Shown here: in pieces, positions 44,920 to 55,689 of the stretch | How the letters are laid out: each line of letters opens with the position of its first letter | Position numbering within the stretch: position 1 is the stretch's first letter | From: Ariolimax columbianus | Lineage: Eukaryota; Mollusca; Gastropoda; Stylommatophora; Arionidae | NCBI GenBank assembly: GCA_036924085.1 | Contig: JAVGWX010000004.1 | Location: 77,921,090 to 77,985,089, forward strand | Direction of reading: 5' to 3' | DNA length: 64,000 nt | Made by a program: the position numbers and the translations under genes | The notes under the pieces: model-generated | What the model was told of the DNA's origin: nothing | The model's database searches: none | Seen by the model: only the letters and a program-made list of their open reading frames with translations

Positions 44920-46035
44920 CTTCTTCATTCTTCGTCATCGATCAACTGATGCTTTGTTTCTAGTCCGGTGAGGTTCACGAAGGAGACTGCGTTTCAAGTC
45001 TTCGCCGGTCCCACACAGCTTTTCTAGCATGGTCGCCCTACCGGGCCAGACTGCTTCTCTTTGGTCTGCATAGGCAGGGCATTATTGCAGAATATATTCT
45101 GGTGTTAAACTGGGTGCTCCGCAATCGCACGTGACTGTGCCCCTGAGACCCATTCTGTGGAGGTGGGCCTTGAGTCTGCAATGTCCCGTTCTGAGTCTGA
45201 AATTCTGTGTGTGCCTGTCTCTGCGGCCAATGCTGTCATTTTCTGGCTTGTAATCTTTGTGCTGTTCTCTCCATTCTGTCCTCATGGATCGTTTGATGAG
45301 TGTCTTTGTGCTGTTCTTTCCATTCTGTCCTCATGGATCGTTTGATGAGTGTCTTTGTGCTGTTCTCTCCATTCTGTCCTCATGGATCGTTTGATGAGTG
45401 TCTTTGTGCTGTTCTCTCCATTCTGTCCTCATGGATCGTTTGATGAGTGTCTTTGTGCTGTTCTCTCCATTCTGTCCTCATGGATCGTTTGATGAGTGTC
45501 TTTGTGCTGTTCTCTCCATTCTGTCCTCATGGATCGTTTGATGAGTGTCTTTGTGCTGTTCTCTCCATTCTGTCCTCATGGATCGTTTGATGAGTGTCTT
45601 TGTGCTGTTCTCTCCATTCTGTCCTCATGGATCGTTTGATGAGTGTCTTTGTGCTGTTCTCTCCATTCTGTCCTCATGGATCGTTTGATGAGTGTCTTTG
45701 TGCTGTTCTCTCCATTCTGTCCTCATGGATCGTTTGATGAGTGTCTTTGTGCTGTTCTCTCCATTCTGTCCTCATGGATCGTTTGATGAGTGTCTTTGTG
45801 CTGTTCTCTCCATTCTGTCCTCATGGATCGTTTGATGAGTGTCTTTGTGCTGTTCTCTCCATTCTGTCCTCATGGATCGTTTGATGAGTGTCTTTGTGCT
45901 GTTCTCTCCATTCTGTCCTCATGGATCGTTTGATGAGTGTCTTTGTGCTGTTCCCTCCATTCTGTCCTCGTGGATCGTTTGATGAGTGTCTTTGCTTCTT
46001 AATATCTCTGTGTATGAGGAATCTGCGTGCCACCG
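44920..46035 (-). mobile_element. 5'-truncated I-like LINE inserted in a 33-bp array and carrying an internal 49-bp array
   Basis: On the minus strand it starts GGTQIPHTQRY, close to the GGTQTFDPQFYRKAKTLIKR of the copy at 22550. It then has TLIKRSTRTEWREQHKD expanded into 15 units, continues NFRLRTGHCRLKAHLHRMGL and TVTCDCGAPSLTPEYILQ, and ends in gatcgatgacgaagaatgaa. The last readable frame is the Cys-rich LINE C-terminus. Flanks on both sides are 33-bp array sequence, identifying the pre-insertion context. Confidence 0.87.
45248..45990 (-). repeat. 49-bp minisatellite (15 units) formed from LINE coding sequence
   Basis: Plus-strand unit pieces are tctttgtgctgttctctcca and ttctgtcctcatggatcgtt, then tgatgagtg. 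Matching positions 45285 and 45971 are 686 bp apart, exactly 14 x 49, so there are no indels. The reverse complement encodes TLIKRSMRTEWREQHKD. The single-copy ancestor is visible at 22602-22650 in another LINE copy. Because 49 is not a multiple of three, the expansion destroyed the frame. Confidence 0.95.
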
Positions 46036-46117
46036 TAATTATAAAAACAATACCTCATACATTTAAGAAAGAAAGTTAAACTTTCATTTCTGCTCTTACA
46101 ATTTGTCTTTTTCAATT

Positions 46118-46395
46118 CTTCTTCTTCTTCGTTCGTTCTCAATCTCCCGGTACCAAGCCCTGAAAAAAGCTCTTCAAGTAGCAAAATGTAGTCTAGAGAA
46201 TGCAGTGCGTTGCTTGGTAGTTTACAGCTTGACTACCTTATTTTCACATTTCGGCCCAATACATCCGACTTTAGCAGGCATTTTTTATTACAGGGTTGCC
46301 TTCTTTCTTCGATCCCTTCTACTTAGCCAGTCTGTTCTGTTGTAGCCTGTTATCCAGGATCACCGCTTGGAGATGTAAAAAGGTATTGGCAGCTC
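46118..46395 (-). mobile_element. Family A dispersed element, copy A5 (body)
   Basis: Begins after ttcttcttcttcgttcg, then gttctcaatctcccggtacc, aagccctgaaaaaagctctt, ttacagcttgactaccttat, acatccgactttagcaggca and agcctgttatccaggatcac. Its remaining end is expanded into the 33-bp array. Confidence 0.85.
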
Positions 46396-46745
46396 TGGTT
46401 CGCTGGCCTTGACACTAGCAGTCAGCTATGGGTCGCTGGCCCTGACACTAGCAGTCAGCTATTGGTCGCTGGCCCTGACACTAGCTGTCAGCTATGGGTC
46501 GTTGGCCCTGACACTAGCTGTCAGCTATGGGTCGCTGGCCCTGACCCTAGCAGTCAGCTCTGGTTCGCTGGCCCTGACCCTAGCAGTCAGCTATGGGTCG
46601 CTGGCCCTGACCCTAGCAGTCAGCTATGGTTCGCTGGCCCTGACACTAGCAGTCAGCTATTGGTCGCTGGCCCTGACACTAGCAGTCAGCTATTGGTCGC
46701 TGGCCCTGACACTAGCAGTCAGCTATTGGTCGCTGACCGCTGCAG
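46395..46745 (-). repeat. 33-bp minisatellite formed from family A sequence, ~10 units
   Basis: Unit pieces cgctggccctgacactagca and gtcagctattggt; period 33 bp. Family A copy A2 has this sequence once plus a partial repeat. The array then exits into the normal family A end (ctgcagctcatgccctgctc). Eleven-residue peptide repeats in two frames are by-products. Confidence 0.93.
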
Positions 46746-47039
46746 CTCATGCCCTGCTCAGCGTCATGATCTCATCATCTCCAATTGATGTTAGTATCCA
46801 GTTGTAACATTGGTAACCCGATGTTAGGACAACAATCATGTTGTATAATGGATTTTTGGTAGTTTCTGTCACCTGCTTACAATTAAGTATTGGAGATAAT
46901 TGTCAAATGATTAAAATTGCCCTCTCGCATCTTTGTTGGATTTCCACGGGTGTTCTTCAATTGGCGGATACCGTGTTCTATACGTACGTGTAAATCTGTC
47001 ATTGTTTGATGTGCTACTTTTCAAAAAAAGAAATTGCCT

Positions 47040-47410
47040 TTTCCTACTGTTCTAGATATGTTCAAGTTGTTCAGTTCATCCCGTAACCGATCAGGACGTT
47101 GATGCACACTTGAAGACACTCCCAAAATCCCACGCAATTTTTCGCTGTCTGCCACCATCTGTCGTATCTCACCGGGACGAAGGCTTGACCACTCAGTGAT
47201 GTTGTCCACCCACCTCTTTCTCGGACGTCCTCGCCCTCTCTGTCCCGGTACGGAACCAATGAGTATCGAGTTGGTAATTCCGTTGCACCGTGCCCGCACC
47301 AGGCCATCTTTCGTCTTTTGATTGTTGTGAACAGATCTACAAAAGGACCAATAGCGTTTTCAACTCTCTGTTGTATTTCTACGTTCGCGACACGATCTTT
47401 TCCAGTTGGT
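47040..47410 (-). pseudogene. LINE RT C-terminal relic
   Basis: Minus-strand text: AIGPFVDLFTTIKRRKMAWC then, one frame over, RARCNGITNSILIGSVPGQR and GRGRPRKRWVDNITEWSSLR. This is the same general tail as at 15136 and 19260 (IGP..D...T.KRRKL.W, GRGRP.KRW.DNI.EW) but a different family. One frameshift near 47285. Confidence 0.82.
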
Positions 47411-48010
47411 CGGCAATATATGTGGTATTCGACCAGGAATATCCTCTTTTGGCCCGCCTTCTAATTTAGGTCAACATGTAGACATTTGGCTAATAGCTGA
47501 CTTTCGGCTGGACAGACACGAATTTAATTACGGCCTAAGTGAAGATATATCCACCCAGAGAAATTTGTGTTTCGAGCACCAGACTCTCGCACCTCGACGG
47601 CCCATGCCTAGTAGTAAGAGCCCCGTCAATGGAGACCAGGAGCAGGTCTTCACGCTGTCGGGGACTGTGTTGCGCATTACGTGAGAGCATCATTCTGTTA
47701 TTTAGGAGAGCTCATCTAAGTCCAATCCTAGTCTTTAGACTGTTCATCCAACCGATCAGAAGCGCATGGACGCATTTATGTAATCCACTCGTATGACCGG
47801 GCTCTCAAACGATTAAGTCGTCCTACAGACATGCCTCGAAGGCACACTCACCATGCTAAACTGTCGCCGTTTGGCCCTATTTGGACATCTGTTCCACTAT
47901 ACTGAGAACGTACCGTTCCTATCTACCGTATCTTACAGCGGTCCATGAACAAAAAACATGGTTGTCACTGCATCCAGTCTGGGACAGGGCAACTCATCGT
48001 GCTCGTGGAC
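47411..48010. other. Unassigned DNA
   Basis: Short open frames without known motifs. 47700-48010 might be another eroded LINE tail but I cannot support it. Confidence 0.35.
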
Positions 48011-48014
48011 TACT

Positions 48015-48185
48015 GGACGCCCAAGTTGGCTACCTATCTAACTACCTACCTACGAATCTAACTACCTACCTACCTGTCTAACTACCAATCTAACTACCTA
48101 CCTACCAATCTAACTACATACCTACCAATCTAACTACCTACCTACCTACCTCCCCACCTACCTACCTACCTCTTAGCTAACATGT
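48015..48185 (+). repeat. CTAC/CTAA tetramer tract
   Basis: Tracts of ctacctacctaactac with caat interruptions. A C-rich run follows at 48236-48268. Confidence 0.93.
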
Positions 48186-48189
48186 AGGA

Positions 48190-48829
48190 CCGATCCATGC
48201 TCTGTATTGAGTTACAAAAACGGCGTAGGTTCCAGCCCCCCCCCCTCCCCACCCCCCCCCCCCTCCCAGGTTTCAAGCAACCTCTGATCTCAAAAAATGT
48301 GGGACCAGAATACCTACATCCTGAAGTTCCTCCAGTCGTCTTATCTTCTGTCTTGCCACTGGTTCAAGACCAGAGTGCTAGGTTGAATACCAACGCAGCT
48401 TCTTCCTCACTATAATCCCAATACAGTTCTAGTTATATGATCAAGGCCTGCTTCTGATGATCAGCGCAATGTTCAGCATGGAATTTCCTGTTATTGATAC
48501 TTGTATAAAAATGCAGTTTTTGGGAGGACATTTACTTTCCAGATTCCCAAGAAAGACAGAATAATGCAATTGATATTACCCCCAGCGAATCGCAAAGGAC
48601 GGCTAAGAGAGTTGTGCATAGGACTAGCAACCTCATGAAATACATTTGGACATATGCAGAGGTCTCTCTACGCTTCAAATAGAGTGAGGAGACATGATAA
48701 CAGCTGAAGATTAAGAAGAAAGCGTGTGGGTAGATATAACTCCCTCTCAAAATGATGCGCATGAATATAACCGGATATGCGTTGGGTTTGAATCCACGGA
48801 GAAAAAGAAGAGAGAAGGCTGAGAACATT
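48190..48829. other. Unassigned DNA
   Basis: No recognisable gene or element apart from the C run. Confidence 0.4.
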
Positions 48830-49205
48830 AAAAGTTGGAACCTGCATGAGAAGGGAAGAGCTAGGGAACGAGAAGAATATCAGAGAATCGCAACTCACCT
48901 GAATATACATAGAAGATATGGGGAAGGCTAAAAACTTCAGAAGATTAGAACTCACCTGTAAGTAGAAGAGATGAGGGAAACCAGGAATATCAGAGGATTG
49001 GAACTCACCTGTAAGTAGAAAATATGGGGGAAGATTAGAATATCAGAGGATTGGAACTCACATGTAAGTAGAAAATATGGGGGAAGATTAGAATATCAGA
49101 GGATTAGAACTCACCTGTAAGTAGAAAATATGGGGGAAGATTAGAATATCAGAGGATTGGAACTCACCTGTAAGTAGAAGATATGGGGGAAGATTAGAAC
49201 ATTCT
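48830..49205 (+). repeat. ~53-bp minisatellite, 6-7 units
   Basis: Units share ggaactcacctgtaagtaga, aaatatgggggaagattaga and atatcagaggatt; spacing in the right half is 53 bp, the left half is degenerate. Confidence 0.9.
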
Positions 49206-49730
49206 GAATAGACAAAAACCAAGCCAGGGTTTCATGATAAGATCTAAAAAAGAGAGCCCAAAATAGTAACCGATGAAAACAGTCCCTTGTAACCCGATTC
49301 TCCGAAGGCAACCAAAAGAAATGCGATAAATAATGAGCGTTCTTGTAACACGTACGTGGTTGCGCGTGCCCCTTTCGCACCTGGCATTCGCATGTAACCC
49401 GTACTGCAGGTTTGTGCATTGCGATACGGGCGTTTGTTTTGTCGTACCCCTCACTTGTGCTCACGTGTATGTGAAGTCAGGAACAAACTTAGACCTAAGT
49501 GCATCTCGGGAAACGTCAAGGCAAATTTTGTATTCAAAAGTTTTTTGTAGTTCAAGATCGCAAGCTGATTTAATACCATCTTGTGTGAGGTGTGATATGA
49601 GTCTGCGTGGAGATACAAGTTTCATATCAAGTGATCACAAGCTAGATTTTATGAACGAAAGGTAAGCAGTTCTGTTATTCATTTTATGTCCTGGCTGCAC
49701 CAATAAGCTTATGTGAAGAAAGTCTGCATT
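49206..49730. other. Unassigned DNA
   Basis: No gene, RNA or repeat recognised. Confidence 0.4.
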
Positions 49731-49880
49731 CTTCTTCTTCCTCTTCTTCTTCTTTTTTCTTCTTCTTCTTCTTCTTTTTCTTCTTTTTCTTCTTCTTCTT
49801 CTTCTTCTTCTTCTTCTTCTTCTTCTTCTTCTTCTTCTTCTTCTGCTTCTTCTTCGTCGTCGTCTACTTCTTCTTACTCG
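49731..49880 (-). repeat. (TTC)n tract: expanded GAA tail of family A copy A6
   Basis: 150 bp of ttc triplets directly adjoins cgttcgttctaaaaatggg, the tail end of a family A copy. Confidence 0.9.
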
Positions 49881-49935
49881 TTCGTTCTAAAAATGGGTTG
49901 TAGCGTTGTAGTTAACAGCGCATCCAATTTCAGCT

Positions 49936-49966
<31 letters not shown>

Positions 49967-50060
49967 TATTGGGTCTGCCATCCAACCTGCGATCCCTATT
50001 ATCTTAGTCTGACTACGTTAGTGCAGCCAGTTTCCAGGGCTGTCGTTTTGAGGCTAAATT
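49881..50060 (-). mobile_element. Family A dispersed element, copy A6 (with poly-G interruption)
   Basis: Pieces gttgtagcgttgtagttaac, cgcatccaatttcagctgg, then T and G runs (49940-49967), then cagtttccagggctgtcgtt and cggtcttggtcatctctgg. The poly-G run is unusual for the family and may be a slippage or assembly feature. Its end opens into the 44-bp array. Confidence 0.75.
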
Positions 50061-50825
50061 CGGTCTTGGTCATCTCTGGTTCCCTGACCATGCATGAGTC
50101 GCTTGGGTTTTTGTCATTTCTGGTTCCCTGACCATGCATGAGTCGCTTGGGTCGTGGTCATCTCTGGTTCCCTGACCATGCATGAGTCGCTTGGGTTTTT
50201 GTCATTTCTGGTTCCCTGACCATGCATGAGTCGCTTGGGTCGTGGTCATCTCTGGTTCCCTGACCATGCATGAGTCGCTTGGGTTTTTGTCATTTCTGGT
50301 TCCCTGACCATGCATGAGTCGCTTGGGTCGTGGTCATCTCTGGTTCCCTGACCATGCATGAGCCGCTTGGATCTTGGTCATCTCTGGTTCCCTGACCATG
50401 CATGAGCCGCTTGGATCTTGGTCATCTCTGGTTCCCTGACTATGCATGAGCCGCTAGGGTCTTAATCATCTCTGGTTCCCTGACCATGCATGAGTCGCTT
50501 GGGTCGTGGTCATTTCTGATTCCCTGACCATGCATGAGTCGCTTGGGTCGTGGTCATTTCTGGTTCCCTGACCATGCATGAGCCGCTTGGATCTTGGTCA
50601 TCTCTGGTTCCCTGACCATGCATGAGCCGCTTGGATCTTGGTCATCTCTGGTTCCCTGACCATGCATGAGCCGCTAGGGTCTTAATCATCTCTGGTTACC
50701 TGACCATGCATGAGTCGCTTGGGTCGTGGTCATTTCTGGTTCCCTGACCATGCATGAGTCGGTTGGGTCGTGGTCATTTCTGGTTCCCTGACCATGCATG
50801 AGTCGCTTGGATCTTGGTCATCTCA
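50060..50825 (-). repeat. 44-bp minisatellite within family A, ~17 units, partly dimeric
   Basis: Unit pieces tctggttccctgaccatgca, tgagtcgcttgggtcgtggt and cat; period 44 bp. In the first part, units with gggtttttgtcatttc alternate with gggtcgtggtcatctc, an 88-bp dimer. Later units with ccgcttggatcttgg and ccgctagggtcttaatc recur as a block. Confidence 0.94.
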
Positions 50826-50964
50826 GTTTCTACAACATGCTGATCTACATGATGAAACTGATGAAAATTAATTCCAGGTCATGCTTTTGTAGTAGGAAGT
50901 AATGTTATTCTTCCTTCTTCGTTAAATGAACTTCGAAAAAGACACAGGGAATATTATTTATTGG

Positions 50965-51380
50965 TGCGGATGAAGATGCTCAGTAGCGCATGAGCTGCAG
51001 CCGTCAGCGATCCAAAGCTGGCAGCTAGCGTCAGCACTAGCAAACCAGAGCTGCCAGGACCCTTCTACACTTCAGCTGGGTGTTCCTGGATAACAGGCTG
51101 CATCAGAGCAGGCGTGGCTGTGGAGAGGGGATCGAAGACGGGGGGCTAACCCGGTATTTTAAAAAAAAAATCTGCTGTCGAAGACGGATGTGTCGGACAC
51201 AAAGGTGCAAATATCGCAGTCAATCTGTAAACTAACAAAACAACACATCTCGTTCTCCGAACTACATCCTGTTACTTGCAAAGCCATGTTTATGGCTTGG
51301 TATGGGACATTGAGAACGAACACAGCAGAAGAAGAAGAAGAAGAAGAAGAAGAAGATGAAGAAGAAAAAGAAAACGAATA
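50965..51380 (+). mobile_element. Family A dispersed element, copy A7, with GAA tail
   Basis: Plus-strand copy: gctcagtagcgcatgagctg, aaaccagagctgccaggacc, tggataacaggctgcatcag, ggatcgaagacggggggcta, gacggatgtgtcggacacaa, aaatatcgcagtcaatctgt, ttgagaacgaacacagcaga, then (gaa)n at 51329-51380. It clearly shows the family's 3' end. Confidence 0.87.
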
Positions 51381-51714
51381 ATATATTTTTGTTTTGGGAA
51401 ATTTTCTTTGGAGTTATTTGTTGATATTGAACAGTGCATTTATTGCTGCCATTTCCGTGAACTGATGTCGATAAGCGACACTAGAAACTGAAGTCACCTT
51501 GGGCCAGGTGTGTTGAGTCTGTTGTAAGCCCGTGTTGTGTTAGGAGTTATGTTCTGCCATATATCTATCTGCCGCGCTTCAAGCGTGCTGTCAATGTAGT
51601 CGGATATTCTTGCACTGTACGGGCGCAGTGGTAGTTAACCATTATGCATTCTCAAGTGATGACCGAACAATTGTACTTTCTGTCTTCATATGCATGTTTA
51701 TATATGTTGTCTAT
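51381..51714. other. Unassigned DNA
   Basis: Nothing recognised. Confidence 0.4.
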
Positions 51715-52015
51715 ATATGTTGTTGTTGTTGTTGATGAATGCCCACAATGTGCAGGATTACTCTTTTGTGTGCCCTAAATATGGCGTTAAGTGACGGGTT
51801 GTCGTAGCTTACCTCACATTCCGAGCGTGCTGATGAAGATAGTTGTGATATGCTTTGTATCATCTGCGTTTCGCGCACTACTAAGGGGGTCACTTCGATC
51901 CCTAACTTCGTTAGCCAGGGTGCCATGAAAACAGCCCATGTCCAGGGATGGCTGCTAGGTAGCCGAGATGAGATTCTTGGCCAGTATATTTTGCCTGACC
52001 CTCTATTGTCTATAT
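51715..52015 (-). mobile_element. Family B dispersed element
   Basis: Plus strand reads gttgttgttgttgttgatga (tail complement), actcttttgtgtgccctaaa, cattccgagcgtgctgatga, gcgcactactaagggggtca, cgttagccagggtgccatga and ggccagtatattttgcctga. The minus-strand element ends just before the family B 38-bp motif, followed by (TA)n. Confidence 0.82.
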
Positions 52016-52054
52016 ATATATATATATCAAAGGCAAGATTCAGTCTTACAGAAG

Positions 52055-52510
52055 GATCAAGAAGTTGAGCAGCGCATGAGCTGTAACGGTCAGTGACTCA
52101 TAGCTGACTGCTTGCGTCACGACCAGAACCAAAGCTGCCAAAACACTTCTACACCTCCACGCGGAGATCCTAAATAACATGGTACAACAGAGAAGGCTGG
52201 TCAAAGAGAAGGGATTGAAGAGGTAAGGATATCCTGGTACTCAAAATATGCCAACGACGGATGAGTCGGACCGAAAGGTAGAAATATCGCAGTCAAGCTA
52301 TAAACTAGCAGCACAACGCATTCCGTTCCCTGGACTACATCCTGCTACTTGCAAAGCCCTGTTTAGGGCTTGGTAACGGGAGATTAAGAACCAAGAAGAA
52401 GAAGAAGAAGAAGAAGACAAAGAAGACAAAGAAGAAGAGAAGAAGAAGAACAACACGAAGAAGAAGAACAAGAAAAAGAAGAAGAAGAAGAAGATGAAGA
52501 AGCAGAGGAA
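52055..52510 (+). mobile_element. Family A dispersed element, copy A9, with long GAA tail
   Basis: Pieces ttgagcagcgcatgagctgt, cttctacacctccacgcgga, gacggatgagtcggaccgaa, aaatatcgcagtcaagctat, gggcttggtaacgggagatt, aagaaccaagaagaagaag. The tail at 52391-52510 is about 120 bp of purine triplets. Confidence 0.87.
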
Positions 52511-52529
52511 GAATAAGAAAGACAAGACG

Positions 52530-53025
52530 ATGAAGCCTTCCAGAGTACGAGTAGAATCCTGTGCATCAAAAGTCTATCACTGGATTTAGGGAAGAGAGTT
52601 CGTAGGCGCTATGTGGAACCAGTACTGACATACGGCAGCGAGTCATGGACAATCAGCAAGCACGAACAGGGTTCATTAGAGTCAACGGAAATGTGGTATT
52701 ACAGAAGAATCTTGAAAGTCCCATGAACTTCCAAAGAATTATAATTAGGTCGTTTATCAGAAGCACAGAAGCAAAGACAAATTATGGCAACAATCTGGAC
52801 AAGACAGTCATCTGTTCTGTCAGACATGTCACGAGAAGACATGCGTTGGAACAGCAGGTGGAAATTGCTGGTAAGAGGGAAAGAGAGCGACAACGTGATA
52901 AACTATTGGATAGCTTGAATGCATGCAAGGGCGGCGATCAAAGGCGGAATTGAGAACGACGCAGGTGATAAGAGAAGGTGGAGGTCCACTATCGCCAACG
53001 AGCAAGGCACTTGATGATGATGTAT
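52530..53025 (+). pseudogene. LINE RT C-terminal relic with (GAT)n end
   Basis: Readable pieces: LGKRVRRRYVEPVLTYGSES, SLESTEMWYYRRILKVPWTS, then in another frame VRHVTRRHALEQQVEIAGKR and RERQRDKLLDSLNACKG. It ends in cacttgatgatgatg. The YG.E.WT, EMW..RR.L..PWT and G.R...RQ motifs identify a LINE RT tail of a family different from the I-like ones. Two frameshifts are present. Confidence 0.82.
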
Positions 53026-53495
53026 TCACATATTTCTAATATCATCATTCTTCTCTTTATCTCTCCAGGTGTGATACATGTGTTAGTTTGATTAATAATC
53101 AGAAGTCATCATCTTTATGTCCAGTTTCATATTAATCGGGTCAAGGTGAAGAACCGATGACCTGTTTAAGACACAATCAACCCTTCTAGGCTGCAAGACG
53201 CATCTGTATACCTTTGTCATTGACCGTCATTTAACTTAATTTATTGAAACATAGGCCCAATAATGCGTGTCACTCCCCTAACTAGCATTCATGAATGTCG
53301 CATTCATGTTATTTGTAATGCGGGTTTATAGCAATATCTGTGCATCCTGAATCTGCTAGCCTCATGAACAACCTTTTTTAGCCAGTTCTTGCGACATACT
53401 TAAACTTAAACTTAAAATCTGTATATTGGTTTAAACGACTCTCCAGAGTGTGTAATACAACTAGTTTCATTTACATTTCTTCGCTGTAAAAGCTA
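53026..53495. other. Unassigned DNA
   Basis: AT-rich with no identified gene. It might belong to the flanking CR1-like relic but I cannot show it. Confidence 0.35.
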
Positions 53496-53499
53496 TGCA

Positions 53500-53682
53500 T
53501 CGTCTTCTAGGGGTAGACCAAGAAGACAGTGGTACCAAGATATCCAGGAGTGCATGAGTGTGCCTGTGACGGAGGCTAAAGTTTTGGCAAGGGAAAGAGT
53601 TTCTTTCAGACAGATTGTGATAGGAGCGACGTTCTATAAAGAAACATGCTACATGATGATGATGAAAAGCTATGCGCACCCA
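53500..53682 (+). pseudogene. LINE 3' end relic with (GAT)n tail
   Basis: Plus-strand text RGRPRRQWYQDIQECMSV, then EAKVLARERVSFRQIVIGAT and FYKETCYMMMM, ending in atgatgatgatg. The same ending (KYRVSYRQSVMTATFCKEHA) is seen on the minus strand at 58730-58810, so both are one family. Confidence 0.75.
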
Positions 53683-53689
53683 ATCTATT

Positions 53690-53900
53690 CTTGAATATAT
53701 TCATTGTCCCTGTCGCTGCTACTTCCTGAAACAATGCATTTAAGATATTTACCACTCCCCGACTAAAAAATATTTCTTAATGTCTAATCAGGACATTTCT
53801 TAAGTTAATTTGTAAATGTGCCGTCTTGTTCTTGTAGGTGGTTGTATTTTGGAAAACTTTTTATAGTCTAATTTATCTTTTCAAAGAAGGAAAGTGTGGA
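53690..53900 (-). pseudogene. CR1-like LINE C-terminal relic
   Basis: Minus-strand text YKNKTAHLQINLRNVLIRH, then EIFFSRGVVNILNALFQEVA and MNIFKNRLGAHSF resembles the (K/S)FF..RVVN.WN.LP......S.N.FK.RLD tail of CR1/L2-type RTs. Short and diverged. Confidence 0.5.
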
Positions 53901-53909
53901 TCTCCTATG

Positions 53910-54459
53910 TTTGGCTTGGCAGCCTCTTTGGTGATCTCTCCATTCATACAAGCTAAAAATCGTGCACAGTGTGTAGTAGCGATCTGGTTTAAACAATGAA
54001 AGCTCTGAAAACAATAGCCCAACACAGTAACATTGGAATGGATAATTTGCGCTCGACTGTGGGGCCGGAAGTTGATAAAATATTAGTACGCAAATAATGG
54101 GAGGGCACAATAGATTTTTAGAGACAACGCTGAACACGTGAAATAACTCAAATCAAAAAGAATGAACAGGATAGAACACACAGCCAAGACCAAGGCCATG
54201 GTCTACAATACCTAGGGGGAAGAAAAAAAACATGAACAATAATGTAAAAGTTGATTAAGGTTGAGTTTAATCAAGATTTAAAAATGGGTATGGTCAAATG
54301 CCGCACCGAGACAAGAACACAAACAAAACCTACGTTATTACCAATAGGCCTTCATCAGGGACAACAATACTGAACTAACAAATCAACATATAAGGAAAAC
54401 ATGGTCAACTTATCTGATAGTAAACCCAGTCTGTCTAAGCGACCGGTTGGGCCTGATGC
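53910..54459. other. Unassigned DNA
   Basis: No gene or repeat recognised. Confidence 0.4.
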
Positions 54460-54840
54460 TTGACTGAAAAACAATACCTGTGTCGTCAGTACGGTTCTAT
54501 ATGGCCGCGAAACGGGACAACCAATGCCAAAACAAAAGCATATTCTCAACACCTTTCACTTGCGGGGCCTGAGATCCATCCTTGTCGTCTCATGGAGAGA
54601 CAGATGAGGGGGTGTATTCTCGCACTGGTCTTCCAGGTATGTTTAGCCTCCTTCGCCAACAAAGACTGCGATGGCTTGGTCATGTACGACGCGTGGACTA
54701 GGGTCGCATCCATATATATGTTCTCTATGGGCAGCTATCGTGTTGTAAACAAAAACAACTGACCGACTACAGCTGCGGTTCAAAGACACATGTAAACGGG
54801 ACATGAAGGCATTGGATATGGGCCTAACATCTTAGTATTC
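54460..54840 (+). pseudogene. LINE RT C-terminal relic
   Basis: Reading across frames gives ILNTFHLRGLRSILVVSWRD, RCILALVFQV or VYSRTGLPGMFSLLRQQRLR, WLGHVRRVD and LTDYSCGSKTHVNGT, with VLYGQLSC between. TFHLR.LR.IL..SWRD, LRQ.RLRWLGHVRR and the VLYGQL motif are diagnostic of one LINE RT tail. Several frame changes. Confidence 0.8.
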
Positions 54841-54844
54841 AGTT

Positions 54845-55196
54845 TTAACTGCAGACCGATCCAAATGGAGATGCAATCTGAACAGCCACATCACGCTGGG
54901 CGATAATACGCTCATGCAACACAGGTAAGTGAAGAGACAACACAAGTAAGTGAAGAGACAACACAGGTAAGTGCAGAGACAACACAGGTAAGTGAAGAGA
55001 CAACACATGTAAGTGAAGAGACAACACAGGTAAGTAAAGAGACAACACAGGTAAGTGAAGAGACAACACAGGTAAGGGAAGAGACAACACAGGTAAGTGA
55101 AGAGACAACGCAGAAAGGAAAAAAAAACTAAAAATTCAGTAGAGAGTTGCTACTCCAAGGTCACATCAACCTATAGTCAGACATTACTGAAAAGGC
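54845..55196 (-). mobile_element. Family C element, copy 2, with 21-bp minisatellite
   Basis: Inverted relative to copy 1 at 10080. The minus strand reads gtctgactataggttgatgt, gtagcaactctctactgaat, then ~9-10 units of 21 bp (ctcttcacttacctgtgttg), then gcatctccatttggatcggt and ctgcagttaaaac. Flanks and unit both match copy 1. Confidence 0.87.
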
Positions 55197-55689
55197 ACTA
55201 CTACGAAGTGATAATAACTGAACATTCTAAGCTTTATAAATAGTTATCAATAGAGAAATGTGCCTGTCTTGAGATATCAACTGTCCGGAGGTAGAATGCT
55301 GTTAACAATCAGACCGGAAATGCGGTAGGACCGGAACTGTATTTGTAAATATGTATTTATTGACATCTTAACCGGATGATGTCTTAACGTGTCTTGAGAT
55401 TCCTTGTTTGAACATCTGTCACAGCCATGCTCAGTGATGTGACGTGCTCAAGCGTGTGATGAGACGTGCTCAATCGTGTGACGTGTTCAGGTATGGGACA
55501 CGTTCATGTGGGAAGACATCACAAAGTGTGATAACAGCAACTACGTTCATTTTTACTTGTTTATTCCACACACGTCTTCTTCTATTGTTATTCTTGATAT
55601 ACATTAGACTTTAAATTTAACTTTCCTGGATAAAGAAGGAATCAATCTGATTGCATTTATGAGGAGGTCTCTCTTCCTTTCTTCGTTTG
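55197..55689. other. Unassigned DNA
   Basis: Short direct repeats of gacgtgctcaa.cgtgtga lie at 55440-55490. Nothing else seen. Confidence 0.45.

Noticed and set aside
47690..48010. Another LINE RT tail
   Set aside because: Only faint resemblance; I could not find a diagnostic motif.
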